DNA of 34,870 nt from Nocardioidaceae bacterium (GTDB lineage Bacteria; Actinomycetota; Actinomycetes; Propionibacteriales; Nocardioidaceae). The stretch spans positions 1 through 34,870 of the forward strand of contig JAURVT010000024.1 of the NCBI GenBank assembly GCA_030655315.1. The letters are read 5' to 3'. The notes beneath the pieces are model-generated. The model did not search any database. It had not been told where the DNA came from and worked only from the letters and a program-made list of their open reading frames with translations. Positions 1 through 8,340 of this stretch are shown here, one piece after another. Both the position numbers and the translations under genes were made by a program. Position 1 is the first letter of the stretch, and each line of letters opens with the position of its first letter.

Positions 1-195
1 CGTCGACTCGATCTGCCTTCTCGGCGATTCGCGGCGGGTGAGTAGATCTCGGCGCGACGGAGGGCCGTCAGGGGCGAAGGAGGTCGCACAGGACCTGCCG
101 TGCACGCCGAGGAGGTACCCCAGCTCACTGTGACGACTGCACTGCCTGACCCAGTCCCGTTGACGAGCGCCTCGTTCAGAAGCGGTACGGCTCTC

Positions 196-243
<48 letters not shown>

Positions 244-369
244 GCGAGCGGCCGTGCGGATGCATGGGCACCTGATGACCTCATGCGTGGCCGTGCTCGA
301 GACGGGCACGACGGGATCATCTGTTGCCCACACGCTTGCTGTGGAGGAGGGTGGCAGTTCTCCGGAACG

Positions 370-468
370 GGATCCCGTGCGGAGCGCCGGCTTCTGCTGG
401 CGACAAGCGGGGAGCGTGCCGGTCGAGGTTCCCGCTATGGTCACGCTCCGCGTGAGGTTCCCCGTCAG
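370..468 (+). repeat. Dispersed intergenic repeat, copy A (full length)
   Basis: About 98 bp running from GGATCCCGTGCGGAG to CCCCGTC. It matches 14260-14357 with roughly ten differences by eye. It contains two possible hairpins: 385-402 (7-bp stem with one G-T pair, loop TTCT) and 441-455 (TCACGC, TCC loop, GCGTGA). The shared core is GGTTCCCGCTATGGTCACG. It lies about 210 bp upstream of the secreted glycosidase operator. Confidence 0.8.
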
Positions 469-676
469 GCCGAGCAGTCGGAGGTCTGGCACCGCCGTCC
501 TCGGGCAGGGGCCCAGACGGATTCCCCGGGGGCGTGGAGACAGCCGCGCGCTGGAAGCGGCGGGCGGTGTCGGTCAGAGCCGCCCATCCGCGTGTGAACC
601 TGGAACCCTCGCTTGCGCCATCCCGGGCAGTTCGTCCCCCTTGTGTGATTCCGATCACCCTGCTACTTTCCGAGCA

Positions 677-690
677 TCGAACCGGTTCGA
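677..690. promoter_or_regulatory. LacI-type operator, perfect 14-bp palindrome
   Basis: TCGAACCGGTTCGA is a perfect palindrome with a central CG, as is usual for LacI-family operators. It ends 27 bp before the ATG of the secreted glycosidase. The identical sequence occurs at 10728-10741 next to a LacI-family gene, and close variants lie at 10779-10792 and 10815-10828. Repression of the glycosidase by one or both LacI proteins is inferred. Confidence 0.8.
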
Positions 691-717
691 CGATCGAGCC
701 GGGCATGGGAGGACACC

Positions 718-2412
718 ATGAAACGTCAGCTCGCCGCAGCGGTCATCGCGACCGCCGCTCTCGGGGCCCTGCTGGTCCCCAGCTCTGCGCAGGCCGCGGG
801 GAACACCCTGATCGTGGACGTCGGCACGGTGGTGCAGCCGGTCAGCCATGTCGCAGCAGGCGGACTGTTCGGGGTGTCGTCCTCGACCACTCCCACGACC
901 GAGTCGCTGCTGGCGCTGCGCCCGAAGATGTTCACCCAGCCGCCGCCGCGCACCACTCACCAGGGCAACGGCGCGACGCAGGTGTGCTGTGATGCGCTCA
1001 AGGTCGCAGGCAACATCACCGCCGCCGGCGCCGAGCAGTACATCCGGATGCCCGACATCTACCCGACCTTCCCGTACCAGTGGCAGGGCTGGGCCGACTG
1101 GGAGGCCAAGATCGACCTGATGGTGCGCGACCGCCTCGGCGCGACCGGCACCACGAACATCGCCGGTTGGGAGATCTGGAACGAGCCCGACGGCACGTGG
1201 GACACCGCCAAGGCCGGCCCCTACCTCGACGGCTGGACCCGCAGCTACCGTCGGATCCGCGCGCTCGACACCAAGACGCCGATCATCGGTCCCGGGTACT
1301 CCTACTACGACAGCTCGCTGATGCGTGCCTTCATGAGGCACGCGCGCGACACCGGGACGCTGCCGCAGGTCGCGGTCTGGCACGAGCTGCAGGACCACAG
1401 CTACAACAACGTCGCCGCGCACGTGGCCGACTACCGGCAGATCGAGCGCGACCTCGGCATCTCGCCGCGCGAGATCTCGATCAACGAGTACGGCTCGCCC
1501 AACCAGGTCGACATCCCCAGCTCCAACGTGCACTACATGTCGGTGTTCGAGCGGCACGGCGTCCACGACGCGGAGCGCGCGTACTGGTTCGAGGCCGGCA
1601 CCTTCGACGGCCTGTTCCACAACGGTCGACCGACCGCCTCGTACTGGGCGTACAAGTGGTACGCCGACCAGACCGGCAACATCGTCCGGACCACACCGCA
1701 GTCGTGGCTCGACGGCGTCGCGTCGTACGACTCGACGCGCAAGATCGTCAACGTCGTCTTCGGCGGCGACAGCGGCACGAACACGGTCCGAGTCAACGGC
1801 CTCGGCGCCCTCGGCTCCTCGGTTCGCGTGACACTGAGCTCGACCCCGGGCACAGGTCGCTTCACCAACGTGGACGCACCCACCACCGTGTCGACGCAGA
1901 CGCTGCCGGTCAGCAACGGCAGCATCGCGGTCCCGGTCAGCGGCATGACCGCCGAGCAGGCCTACCAGCTCGTCGTGACGCCGGCCAACGGCCCGACGAC
2001 GTCGTACCAGCAGACGTACGAGGCCGAGAACGCCTCGGTCGTCAACGCCGACACCCGCAGCGCGTCGGGGGCCTCGAACGGCTCGTACGTCGGCGGCATC
2101 GACGGCAGCGCCGACATGCGCGACCAGAGCTTCGTCGACTTCACCGTCGACGTCCCGCAGGCTCGCGACTACACGATGACGGTGCGCTACGCCAACGGCA
2201 CCGGCGCCCCCGCGACCCAGGGACTGGCCTACAACGGCGGCGCGTTCGAGACGGTGACCTACCCCGCGACGGCGGGCTGGGCGCAGTTCGGATCGGTCGA
2301 CCGGACGGTCCGGCTCAAGGCCGGTCTCAACGTGGTCAGGCTCGCCAAGGGGTCGCCGAACTTCGGCGGCGGCACCGGCTTCGCCGAGCTCGACAGCATC
2401 ACCGTGAGGTGA
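718..2412 (+). CDS. Secreted clan GH-A (GH39-like) glycoside hydrolase with C-terminal CBM
   Basis: A 564-residue exported enzyme expected to act on an extracellular polysaccharide or arabinoside. Residues 1-27 form a Sec signal peptide (Lys-Arg start, Ala-rich core, cleavage near AQA|AG). Residues 30-330 look like a (beta/alpha)8 barrel of clan GH-A. GWEIWNEPDG contains the NEP acid/base Glu156, and SINEYGSP offers Glu257 as nucleophile. A beta-rich region follows. Residues about 434-564, opening with YEAENASV, look like a CBM35/CBM6-type binding module. The start is fixed by GGAGGA at 709-714. A LacI operator sits just upstream and a strong hairpin terminator just downstream. The family is uncertain: GH39-like is my best guess. 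The nearby GH127 gene points towards arabinosyl substrates, but that is inference. Confidence 0.8.
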   Translation: MKRQLAAAVIATAALGALLVPSSAQAAGNTLIVDVGTVVQPVSHVAAGGLFGVSSSTTPTTESLLALRPKMFTQPPPRTTHQGNGATQVCCDALKVAGNITAAGAEQYIRMPDIYPTFPYQWQGWADWEAKIDLMVRDRLGATGTTNIAGWEIWNEPDGTWDTAKAGPYLDGWTRSYRRIRALDTKTPIIGPGYSYYDSSLMRAFMRHARDTGTLPQVAVWHELQDHSYNNVAAHVADYRQIERDLGISPREISINEYGSPNQVDIPSSNVHYMSVFERHGVHDAERAYWFEAGTFDGLFHNGRPTASYWAYKWYADQTGNIVRTTPQSWLDGVASYDSTRKIVNVVFGGDSGTNTVRVNGLGALGSSVRVTLSSTPGTGRFTNVDAPTTVSTQTLPVSNGSIAVPVSGMTAEQAYQLVVTPANGPTTSYQQTYEAENASVVNADTRSASGASNGSYVGGIDGSADMRDQSFVDFTVDVPQARDYTMTVRYANGTGAPATQGLAYNGGAFETVTYPATAGWAQFGSVDRTVRLKAGLNVVRLAKGSPNFGGGTGFAELDSITVR

Positions 2413-2443
2413 CGGCGCAGCGCTGATCCTTCCAGGACCATCC

Positions 2444-2480
2444 CCGCCGGCGGGGCGACCCCGGGTCGCCCCGCCGGCGG
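2444..2480 (+). terminator. Strong inverted-repeat terminator after the secreted glycosidase
   Basis: Two 18-base arms (2444-2461 and 2463-2480) are perfectly complementary around a single central base, giving a very stable GC-rich hairpin 32 bp after the stop codon. It is followed by TCTT, not a long T tract, as is common in high-GC actinobacteria. It should separate the glycosidase transcript from the GH63-like gene downstream, though read-through is possible. Confidence 0.8.
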
Positions 2481-2518
2481 TCTTCCGACCACCCTCGCCT
2501 TTCCCACGGAGCCCGTGC

Positions 2519-4225
2519 ATGCCGTCCTCGCTTCCCCCCTTCGACCTCGCCCAGGTCCCGTTCAGCCGAGCCGGGTCGTGGTTCGGGCTGTCGCCCGTGG
2601 TGGCCGAGCACGACGTGCGAGCCGACGTGCACCTGGTGTCGCACCGGGGCGGCATCTGCGGCGTGCTGCGGCTCCTCCCACTGTGGGCCGGTCCTACCGA
2701 GACCCACGCCAACCCCGCCCGCCTCGTCTGGACGGGCGGCGACGGCGGGCTGGTCACGGCGGTCTTCGAGGGCGTCGACGGCCTGCGCATCCGCGGCCTC
2801 GGCGGTCACTTCGCGATCGAGGCCGCCCAGCCGAGCCTGACCCCGCACACCGGCACCTACCTGACGCCCGACCCGGCCAGCGACTCGTACGTCTTCACCT
2901 CCTACGAGACCGGTCATCGGTACCGCGTGACGGTGCACCGCGGCACCTGCTCGGTGCGAGGCGCTGAGGCCGTGGGCCGTTGCGAGCGGGCCGTCCTCGT
3001 CGGCCCGGACGACGACGGCATGTGGGAGCTCTCGATCGAGGAGCTGGCGAACACCCGGCCCGCCCGGACCGGCGAGCCGTCGTTCGATCAGCTGCGCGAC
3101 CACGTGACCGACGAGTTCGACCGCTTCCTCGACCGGGTCGTTCCCTGGCGCGACGCCACCACTCCGGCGGCCGCCCTCGCCGCCTACGTCCTCTGGTCGG
3201 CCACCGTCGTGCCGGCAGGCTTGCTCGCGCGTCCAGCCGTCCTGATGTCCAAGCACTGGATGGACAAGGTCTGGAGCTGGGACCACTGCTTAAACGCACT
3301 CGCCCTCGCGCCCGGCGACCCCGAGCTGGCGTGGCACCAGTTCCTCCTCCCGTTCGACCACCAGGACGAGCACGGCGCACTGCCCGACTCGGTCGCCCAC
3401 GGCGAGGTCCTGCGCAACTTCGTCAAGCCACCCGTCCACGGCTGGGCCCTCCTCCAGCTCCTCGACCGTCTCGGCACGCCGCCGCCGGACGACGAGCTGC
3501 TCGCGGCGTTCGAGGCAGTCGAGCGCTCCACCACCTGGTGGGCCGAGCTGCGCTCCAGCCCCGACCGCGGTCTGCCCTACTACCAGCACGGCAATGACAG
3601 TGGTTGGGACAACTCGACGGTGTTCGCCGACGGGCAGGTGCTCGAGACGGCCGACGTAGCCGCACTGCTCTCACTGCAGATGCGTCATCTGTCGACGATC
3701 GCCGACCGTCTCGGCCTGGCCGACCGCGCGCAGGTGTGGACCGCGAGGGCCGAGGAGGTCCAGGAGGCGCTGCTCGGGCACCTGTGGGACGGCGAGCAGT
3801 TCGTCTCCCGCTCCCTGGTCACGGGCGACGTCCGACGCTCGCGATCGCTGCTCACGAAGGTCCCGCTCGTGCTGGGGGAGTGGCTGCCGGACGACGTCGC
3901 GGCGGCCCTGGGCAGCCTGGTCGAGGAGCACCTCACCGACCACGGCCTGGCCACCGAGCCCGTCGACTCCCCGGACTACGAGCCCGACGGCTACTGGCGC
4001 GGCCCGATCTGGGCGCCGTCGACGATCCTCCTCGTCGACGGCCTGCGACGCACCGGCCACGTGCAGCTGGCCGACACCGTGTCCGAACGATTCCTGCGGC
4101 TGTGCGAACGCAGCGGCTTCGCAGAGAACTTCGACGCTCTCACCGGTGAGGGGTTGCGCGACCGTGCCTACACCTGGACGGCGAGCGCCTACCTGCTGCT
4201 CGCCGAGCGGTCCGTGCGGTCCTGA
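2519..4225 (+). CDS. GH63-like (alpha/alpha)6-barrel glycoside hydrolase
   Basis: A 568-residue protein without a signal peptide or membrane segment, so probably cytoplasmic. The N-terminal 220 residues are beta-rich. The rest resembles the (alpha/alpha)6 barrel of GH63 and related glucosidase/trehalase-like enzymes: KVWSWDHC near residue 250, DSGWDNS with candidate acid Asp364, YWRGPIW at 492-498 (a hallmark of this superfamily), and a C-terminal TGEG segment that may carry the base. The ATG has ACGGAG at 2506-2511. It lies about 40 bp past the terminator of the secreted glycosidase on the same strand, and probably helps degrade imported oligosaccharides. GH63 enzymes include alpha-glucosidases and mannosylglycerate hydrolases; the substrate cannot be read from the sequence. 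Confidence 0.75.
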   Translation: MPSSLPPFDLAQVPFSRAGSWFGLSPVVAEHDVRADVHLVSHRGGICGVLRLLPLWAGPTETHANPARLVWTGGDGGLVTAVFEGVDGLRIRGLGGHFAIEAAQPSLTPHTGTYLTPDPASDSYVFTSYETGHRYRVTVHRGTCSVRGAEAVGRCERAVLVGPDDDGMWELSIEELANTRPARTGEPSFDQLRDHVTDEFDRFLDRVVPWRDATTPAAALAAYVLWSATVVPAGLLARPAVLMSKHWMDKVWSWDHCLNALALAPGDPELAWHQFLLPFDHQDEHGALPDSVAHGEVLRNFVKPPVHGWALLQLLDRLGTPPPDDELLAAFEAVERSTTWWAELRSSPDRGLPYYQHGNDSGWDNSTVFADGQVLETADVAALLSLQMRHLSTIADRLGLADRAQVWTARAEEVQEALLGHLWDGEQFVSRSLVTGDVRRSRSLLTKVPLVLGEWLPDDVAAALGSLVEEHLTDHGLATEPVDSPDYEPDGYWRGPIWAPSTILLVDGLRRTGHVQLADTVSERFLRLCERSGFAENFDALTGEGLRDRAYTWTASAYLLLAERSVRS

Positions 4226-4438
4226 GGTCCCTGCGCGTCCACGGCGGCACACGGCGGCCGACTCGGCGACGGCGTCGTCACCGAGCCCAGCCCTCGACGG
4301 CCCCGCGCGAGCAGGTGGTCGATCGCCGCGTGCAGCGACCCGACACCGTCTGGTGCGCGACCCCGCGGCGGGTGACGTCGGCCCCGACGGGGTGCGCCTC
4401 CTCCTCGCGGGCGCGCGGCACCCGGGTCGTGGTCGTCG

Positions 4439-6409
4439 TCAGTCCCGGGAGGTGGAAGAGATCGGGATCCAGACCCGCATGGTCGTCGGCCCGGCCTCTC
4501 CCCACGACCGGTAGCGCCCGAGCCTGACCTCGGCGTGCTCGGACGCCACGGCGCCGCCGTCGTCAGCGCTCGTGTAGGGCCACCCGTCAGTGGGCTGCGG
4601 GCGCCGGGTGAGATCCGCGACCACCTCGTCGCCGGAGTCCGAGGCGACCAGTCCGGTCAGCACGACGTCGTCGAGGTCCCAGCCCTCCGGGAGCTCACGG
4701 CCCTCGAGGCACATCACCTCGGGTCCGCGCTCGACGGCGGCGCACCCGCGGGTGGCGTCGATCCGCGGGTCGGGGTGCGTCACGCGTGGCTCCAGGGGCA
4801 GGACGAGCCGGACGACGTCGCCGTGCTGCCAGTCGGCCTCGACGACGCAGGTGCCGGGTGAGACCGGTCGCGCCGGCTGCCGGGGCGCCTCGAGCACGGC
4901 TCCGTGCGCCCACGAGGGGACGCGCAGCTGGAGCGTCCACGGGCGATCGGGCGTGGACGCCACCTCGATCTCGACGACGCCCTCGTCGGGGTACGAGGTT
5001 CGCATCTCGAGCGACACCGGGCCGGCGTCGTGCAGCGTGACGGCGATCGACGCGTCCACGTACTGGTGCACCTGGACGGCGTCGGACGTCACCGTCGCGA
5101 CGTAGCAGGACAGGCTCGCGAACGTGCGCGCGAGGTTGGTGGGGCAGCACGACACGTCGAACCAGGGGGCGCGGGTCGAGCTCTCGGCCCTGGGGCTGGG
5201 ACGGTCGGTGGCGACGGGCTCGCCCTCGGTGCGCTGGTGCAGCGTGTTGGCGTAGAAGAACGCCTTGCCGTCGGTGCGGGGCGACGTGGCCACGACGTTG
5301 TAGAGGGTGCGCTCGATCAGGTCGGCATGGCGGACGTCGCCGGTGGCGAGCAGCAGCCGCCAGGCCACCATCACCGACGCGATCCCGGCGCAGCTCTCGC
5401 AGTAGGCGCGATCGTTGGGCAGCTCGAAGTCCTCGCCGAAGCCCTCGTCCTGGTGCCGGGAGCCCATGCCGCCGGTGAGGTAGGTCCGGCGGCTCACGGT
5501 GTGGTCCCACTGCGCGCCGAGGCGGCGCAGCAGGTCGGCGTCGCCGTCGTCGACGGCCAGGTCGACCGCGGCGGCCGTCAGGTACAGCGCGCGCACCGCA
5601 TGACCGCGGAGGGCGACGGCGTCCGCGATCGGGACGTCGTCCTGGAAGTAGGCGCGGCCGTGCGGCTGGTCTCCGAGGCTGCCGTGCCCGCGGCGCTGCA
5701 GGAACAGGCGTGCCTGGTCCAGGTAGCGCGGCTCGTCCAGCGCGCGGCCGAGCTCGGCCAGGGCGGTCTCGATCTCGGGGTGCCCGCAGATGCCCTCCCT
5801 CGCGCCGGGGCCGAACTCGTCGCACACGTGGTCGGCGACGCGACGGGCGACCGCGACCAGCTCGTCCTCGCCGGCCGTGCGGTAGCGCGCGACGGCCGCC
5901 TGGAGCAGGTGGCCCATGCTGTACAGCTCGTGCCCCATCGGCAGGTCGCTCCAGCGCGCGTCCTGGCCGTCGTGGCCGAAGCAGGTGTCGAGGTAGCCGT
6001 CGGCGTCCTGCGCCCGCGCGATGCGGGCCGTCAGCTCGACGACGGTCCGCTCGGCCCACGCGTCGCCGGTGCGGTGCGACTCCCAGGCGAGGGCCTCGAG
6101 CAGCTTGTAGGCCTCGGAGTCCGAGAAGCTCAGGCCGGGTCGCGGCGCGTCGGTGCGGCCCTCGGCCACCGCGTCGAAGTTGTCGAGCCAGCCGACCTGC
6201 TCCATCCAGGTCAGCGCGTGCGGCATGGTCGCGGAGGCGTTGACGTCCTGCAGATGCGACCACAAGCCGCCCTTGATGCGGACGGCGTCCAGCGCGAGGG
6301 GAGTCAGCGCGCCGTCGGACGGGACGACGGGGGCGACCGACGGCGGGTGGGGCGGCAGCGGCCGGTCGGGGGCGCGCTCGACGGAGTCGGGAAGGATGAC
6401 CGAGGTCAT
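4439..6409 (-). CDS. GH127 beta-L-arabinofuranosidase (DUF1680 family)
   Basis: A 656-residue, probably cytoplasmic exo-glycosidase that would remove terminal beta-L-arabinofuranose. By my count the key residues fall almost exactly where they do in Bifidobacterium HypBA1 (Glu322, Glu338, Cys340, Cys417, Cys418): Glu322 in DEGFGEDF, Glu338 and Cys340 in YCESCAGI, and the CCPTN pair at Cys421/Cys422. The second Cys pair contains the nucleophile, and the Cys/Glu set binds zinc. The ATG at 6409 is chosen because the family N-terminus (TPLALDAVRIKGGLW) follows; upstream codons in the same frame lie over the permease gene. It is the last gene of the binding protein-permease-permease operon, 44 bp after the second permease, which ties import to cleavage. 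It converges with the GH63-like gene. Confidence 0.92.
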   Translation of the reverse strand: MTSVILPDSVERAPDRPLPPHPPSVAPVVPSDGALTPLALDAVRIKGGLWSHLQDVNASATMPHALTWMEQVGWLDNFDAVAEGRTDAPRPGLSFSDSEAYKLLEALAWESHRTGDAWAERTVVELTARIARAQDADGYLDTCFGHDGQDARWSDLPMGHELYSMGHLLQAAVARYRTAGEDELVAVARRVADHVCDEFGPGAREGICGHPEIETALAELGRALDEPRYLDQARLFLQRRGHGSLGDQPHGRAYFQDDVPIADAVALRGHAVRALYLTAAAVDLAVDDGDADLLRRLGAQWDHTVSRRTYLTGGMGSRHQDEGFGEDFELPNDRAYCESCAGIASVMVAWRLLLATGDVRHADLIERTLYNVVATSPRTDGKAFFYANTLHQRTEGEPVATDRPSPRAESSTRAPWFDVSCCPTNLARTFASLSCYVATVTSDAVQVHQYVDASIAVTLHDAGPVSLEMRTSYPDEGVVEIEVASTPDRPWTLQLRVPSWAHGAVLEAPRQPARPVSPGTCVVEADWQHGDVVRLVLPLEPRVTHPDPRIDATRGCAAVERGPEVMCLEGRELPEGWDLDDVVLTGLVASDSGDEVVADLTRRPQPTDGWPYTSADDGGAVASEHAEVRLGRYRSWGEAGPTTMRVWIPISSTSRD

Positions 6410-6453
6410 GGCTCTCTTTCGTGAAGGTGGGAGGGGAGTCGCCCGGAGGGCGG

Positions 6454-7272
6454 TCAGTCCTTGACGGCGCCGGCGGTGACGCCGGCCGAGATGTGACGCT
6501 GGGCCACCACGAGCAGCACGGCGGCGGGGATCGAGGCGACGACGGCGGTCGCCATGATCGCGTTCCACTGGGTGGTGTTGTTGCCAATGAACGCGTAGAT
6601 GCTGAGCGTGATCGGGATGAGGTCGCCGGTGCGGTTGAGCGTGGAGGCGAAGATGAAGTCCGACCACGCCCACAGGAACGCGAACAACGACACCGTCAGC
6701 AGCGAGTTGCGGCTCAGCGGCAGGACGATCGAGACGAACGTGCGGACCGTGCCCGCGCCGTCGATCTGGGCCGCCTTGAGCAGATCGTCGGGGATGCCGC
6801 GCACGAACGTGGTGAACAGCAGGACGCCGAACGGCACGGCGATGGTGGAGTCGGCCAGGATCAGGCCCCAGACCGAGTTCAGCAGACCCAGGTTGAGGTA
6901 GACCGCGTAGAACCCCATCGCCATGACGACGGCCGGGATCATCTGCGCGACCAGCAGCAGGAAGTTCAGGGCCTCCGAGCCGCGAGGGCGTAGCTTGCCG
7001 AGCGCGTACCCGGCGGGTGCCGCGATCGCCAGCGTCACCAGGACCGTCCCGAACCCGATCAGCAGGCTGGTGCCCAGCGCCGGGAGCTGCTGGTCAAGCA
7101 CGGCCCGGTACCCGTCCAGCGTTCCGCCGAACGGGACCAGCCGCGGCGGGTCCGAGCGCAGGTCCGACGTCTGCGTCAGCGAGACGTTGAACATCCAGTA
7201 GACCGGGAAGAGCATGACCGCGACGAGCAGCACGCCCACCGCCGTCCTCCACCGGGGGACTCGCCTGGTCAT
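6454..7272 (-). CDS. Carbohydrate ABC transporter permease (MalG type)
   Basis: A 272-residue inner-membrane permease of the CUT1 sugar ABC family. It has six predicted membrane helices, beginning with VGVLLVAVMLFPVYWMF. The cytoplasmic EAA loop (KAAQIDGAGTVRTFVSIVLP, about residues 160-180), which contacts the ATPase, is clear. The ATG overlaps the stop of the preceding permease gene by four bases (ATGA at 7269-7272), so the two are translationally coupled. The GH127 enzyme follows. No ATP-binding subunit is encoded in the window; in actinobacteria a shared MsmK/MsiK-type ATPase often serves many CUT1 systems, and that is my inference here. Confidence 0.93.
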   Translation of the reverse strand: MTRRVPRWRTAVGVLLVAVMLFPVYWMFNVSLTQTSDLRSDPPRLVPFGGTLDGYRAVLDQQLPALGTSLLIGFGTVLVTLAIAAPAGYALGKLRPRGSEALNFLLLVAQMIPAVVMAMGFYAVYLNLGLLNSVWGLILADSTIAVPFGVLLFTTFVRGIPDDLLKAAQIDGAGTVRTFVSIVLPLSRNSLLTVSLFAFLWAWSDFIFASTLNRTGDLIPITLSIYAFIGNNTTQWNAIMATAVVASIPAAVLLVVAQRHISAGVTAGAVKD

Positions 7273-8300
7273 GCGTGCTCCCGCCTGCGCTGAAGTCGGA
7301 TGTAGACGAAGCCGGCGACGAGTGCGACGAGGATCAGCAGGTTGCCGACGGCCGCCGCGGGGGAGAACTCCGGAAGGCCGGTGCCGAACGCCTCGCGGTA
7401 GGACCACGTGGCGAACGTCGTCGAGCTGTCGCCCGGGCCGCCGCGCGTCATGATCCAGATGATGTCGACGACCTTGAGGGTGTAGATCAGCCCGAGCAGC
7501 AGGGTGATCGCCGACACCGGCTTGAGCAGGGGGAAGGTGATGCTGCGGAACTGCTGCCAGCTCGAGGCGCCGTCGAGCTCGGCGGCCTCGTAGAGCTCGT
7601 CGGGGATGTTCTGCAGCCCGGCGAAGAGGATGACGAGGTTGAACGGGACGCCGAGCCAGATGTTGGCGATGGTCACCGACAGCAGGGCGGTTCCCGGCGA
7701 CGTCAGCCAGTTGACGCCGTCGAGCCCGACGGCCTGCATCGCGCTGTTGACGACGCCGTTGTCGCTGTTGAGCATCCAGGACCACGTCGAGCCCGAGACG
7801 ATCAGCGGCAGCAGCCACGGCACCAGGAACATCGCGCGCAGCGGGGCCGAGAGCGGGAACGTGCGCCGGAAGAAGACCGCCAGCGCCAGGCCGAGCGTGA
7901 ACTGGACGGCGATGGAGCCGACGGTGAACAGGACGGTGTTGACCAGCGCGGGCCGGAACGTCGGGTCGCTCAGCACCGCACGGAAGTTGTCGAGGGCGAC
8001 GAACTGCGCGTTGCCCTGGACGAAGGCTGCCAGGTTGTAGTCGTGCAGGCTCATGTCGATGTTCCGCCACAGCGGGTACGCGTAGAACGCGACCAGGTAG
8101 GCGAGCAGCGGGAGCAGGAAGCCGAGGGCGGCCAGCCGGCGCGGGTCGAGGCGCCGCGCCGTCGAGCCGGCGGGTGCCGGGTCGACGACGGGACGGTCGC
8201 CTCGTGGTGGGGCCGCAGCCGAGGGCGGCGCGGTGACGCCCTCGTCGTGCGCCGTCCTTGTCTCTTCACGCTTGCGGCGCGAGAGTGACTGCGGTCCCAT
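7269..8300 (-). CDS. Carbohydrate ABC transporter permease (MalF type)
   Basis: A 343-residue permease partnering the MalG-type protein. A Pro/Arg-rich cytoplasmic N-terminus of about 50 residues precedes six predicted helices, the first being LGFLLPLLAYLVAFYAYPL. The EAA loop (EAAELDGASSWQQFRSITFPLL) is well conserved. Two adjacent ATG codons (8303 and 8300) are possible starts; GGAGG at 8307-8311 is three bases from the first and six from the second, so I chose 8300. It sits about 40 bp after the binding-protein gene in the same operon. Confidence 0.92.
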   Translation of the reverse strand: MGPQSLSRRKREETRTAHDEGVTAPPSAAAPPRGDRPVVDPAPAGSTARRLDPRRLAALGFLLPLLAYLVAFYAYPLWRNIDMSLHDYNLAAFVQGNAQFVALDNFRAVLSDPTFRPALVNTVLFTVGSIAVQFTLGLALAVFFRRTFPLSAPLRAMFLVPWLLPLIVSGSTWSWMLNSDNGVVNSAMQAVGLDGVNWLTSPGTALLSVTIANIWLGVPFNLVILFAGLQNIPDELYEAAELDGASSWQQFRSITFPLLKPVSAITLLLGLIYTLKVVDIIWIMTRGGPGDSSTTFATWSYREAFGTGLPEFSPAAAVGNLLILVALVAGFVYIRLQRRREHA

Positions 8301-8340
8301 CATGGTCCTCCGGTCGTGGGGTGGGTGGCGGTGCGGCAGG

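Noticed and set aside
655-2790. 711-codon leftward frame opposite the secreted glycosidase
   Set aside because: It is Arg/Val/Gly-rich with no domain, and lies opposite a gene with signal peptide, catalytic motifs and ribosome binding site. High-GC shadow.
4146-4514. 122-codon frame between the GH63-like and GH127 genes
   Set aside because: Overlaps the ends of both well-supported genes and has random Arg/Pro/Ala composition. The 213-bp gap holds nothing I can name.
4904-6424. 506-codon rightward frame opposite the GH127 gene
   Set aside because: Low-complexity Val/Gly/Arg composition typical of antisense shadows; the opposite strand has the complete GH127 motifs.
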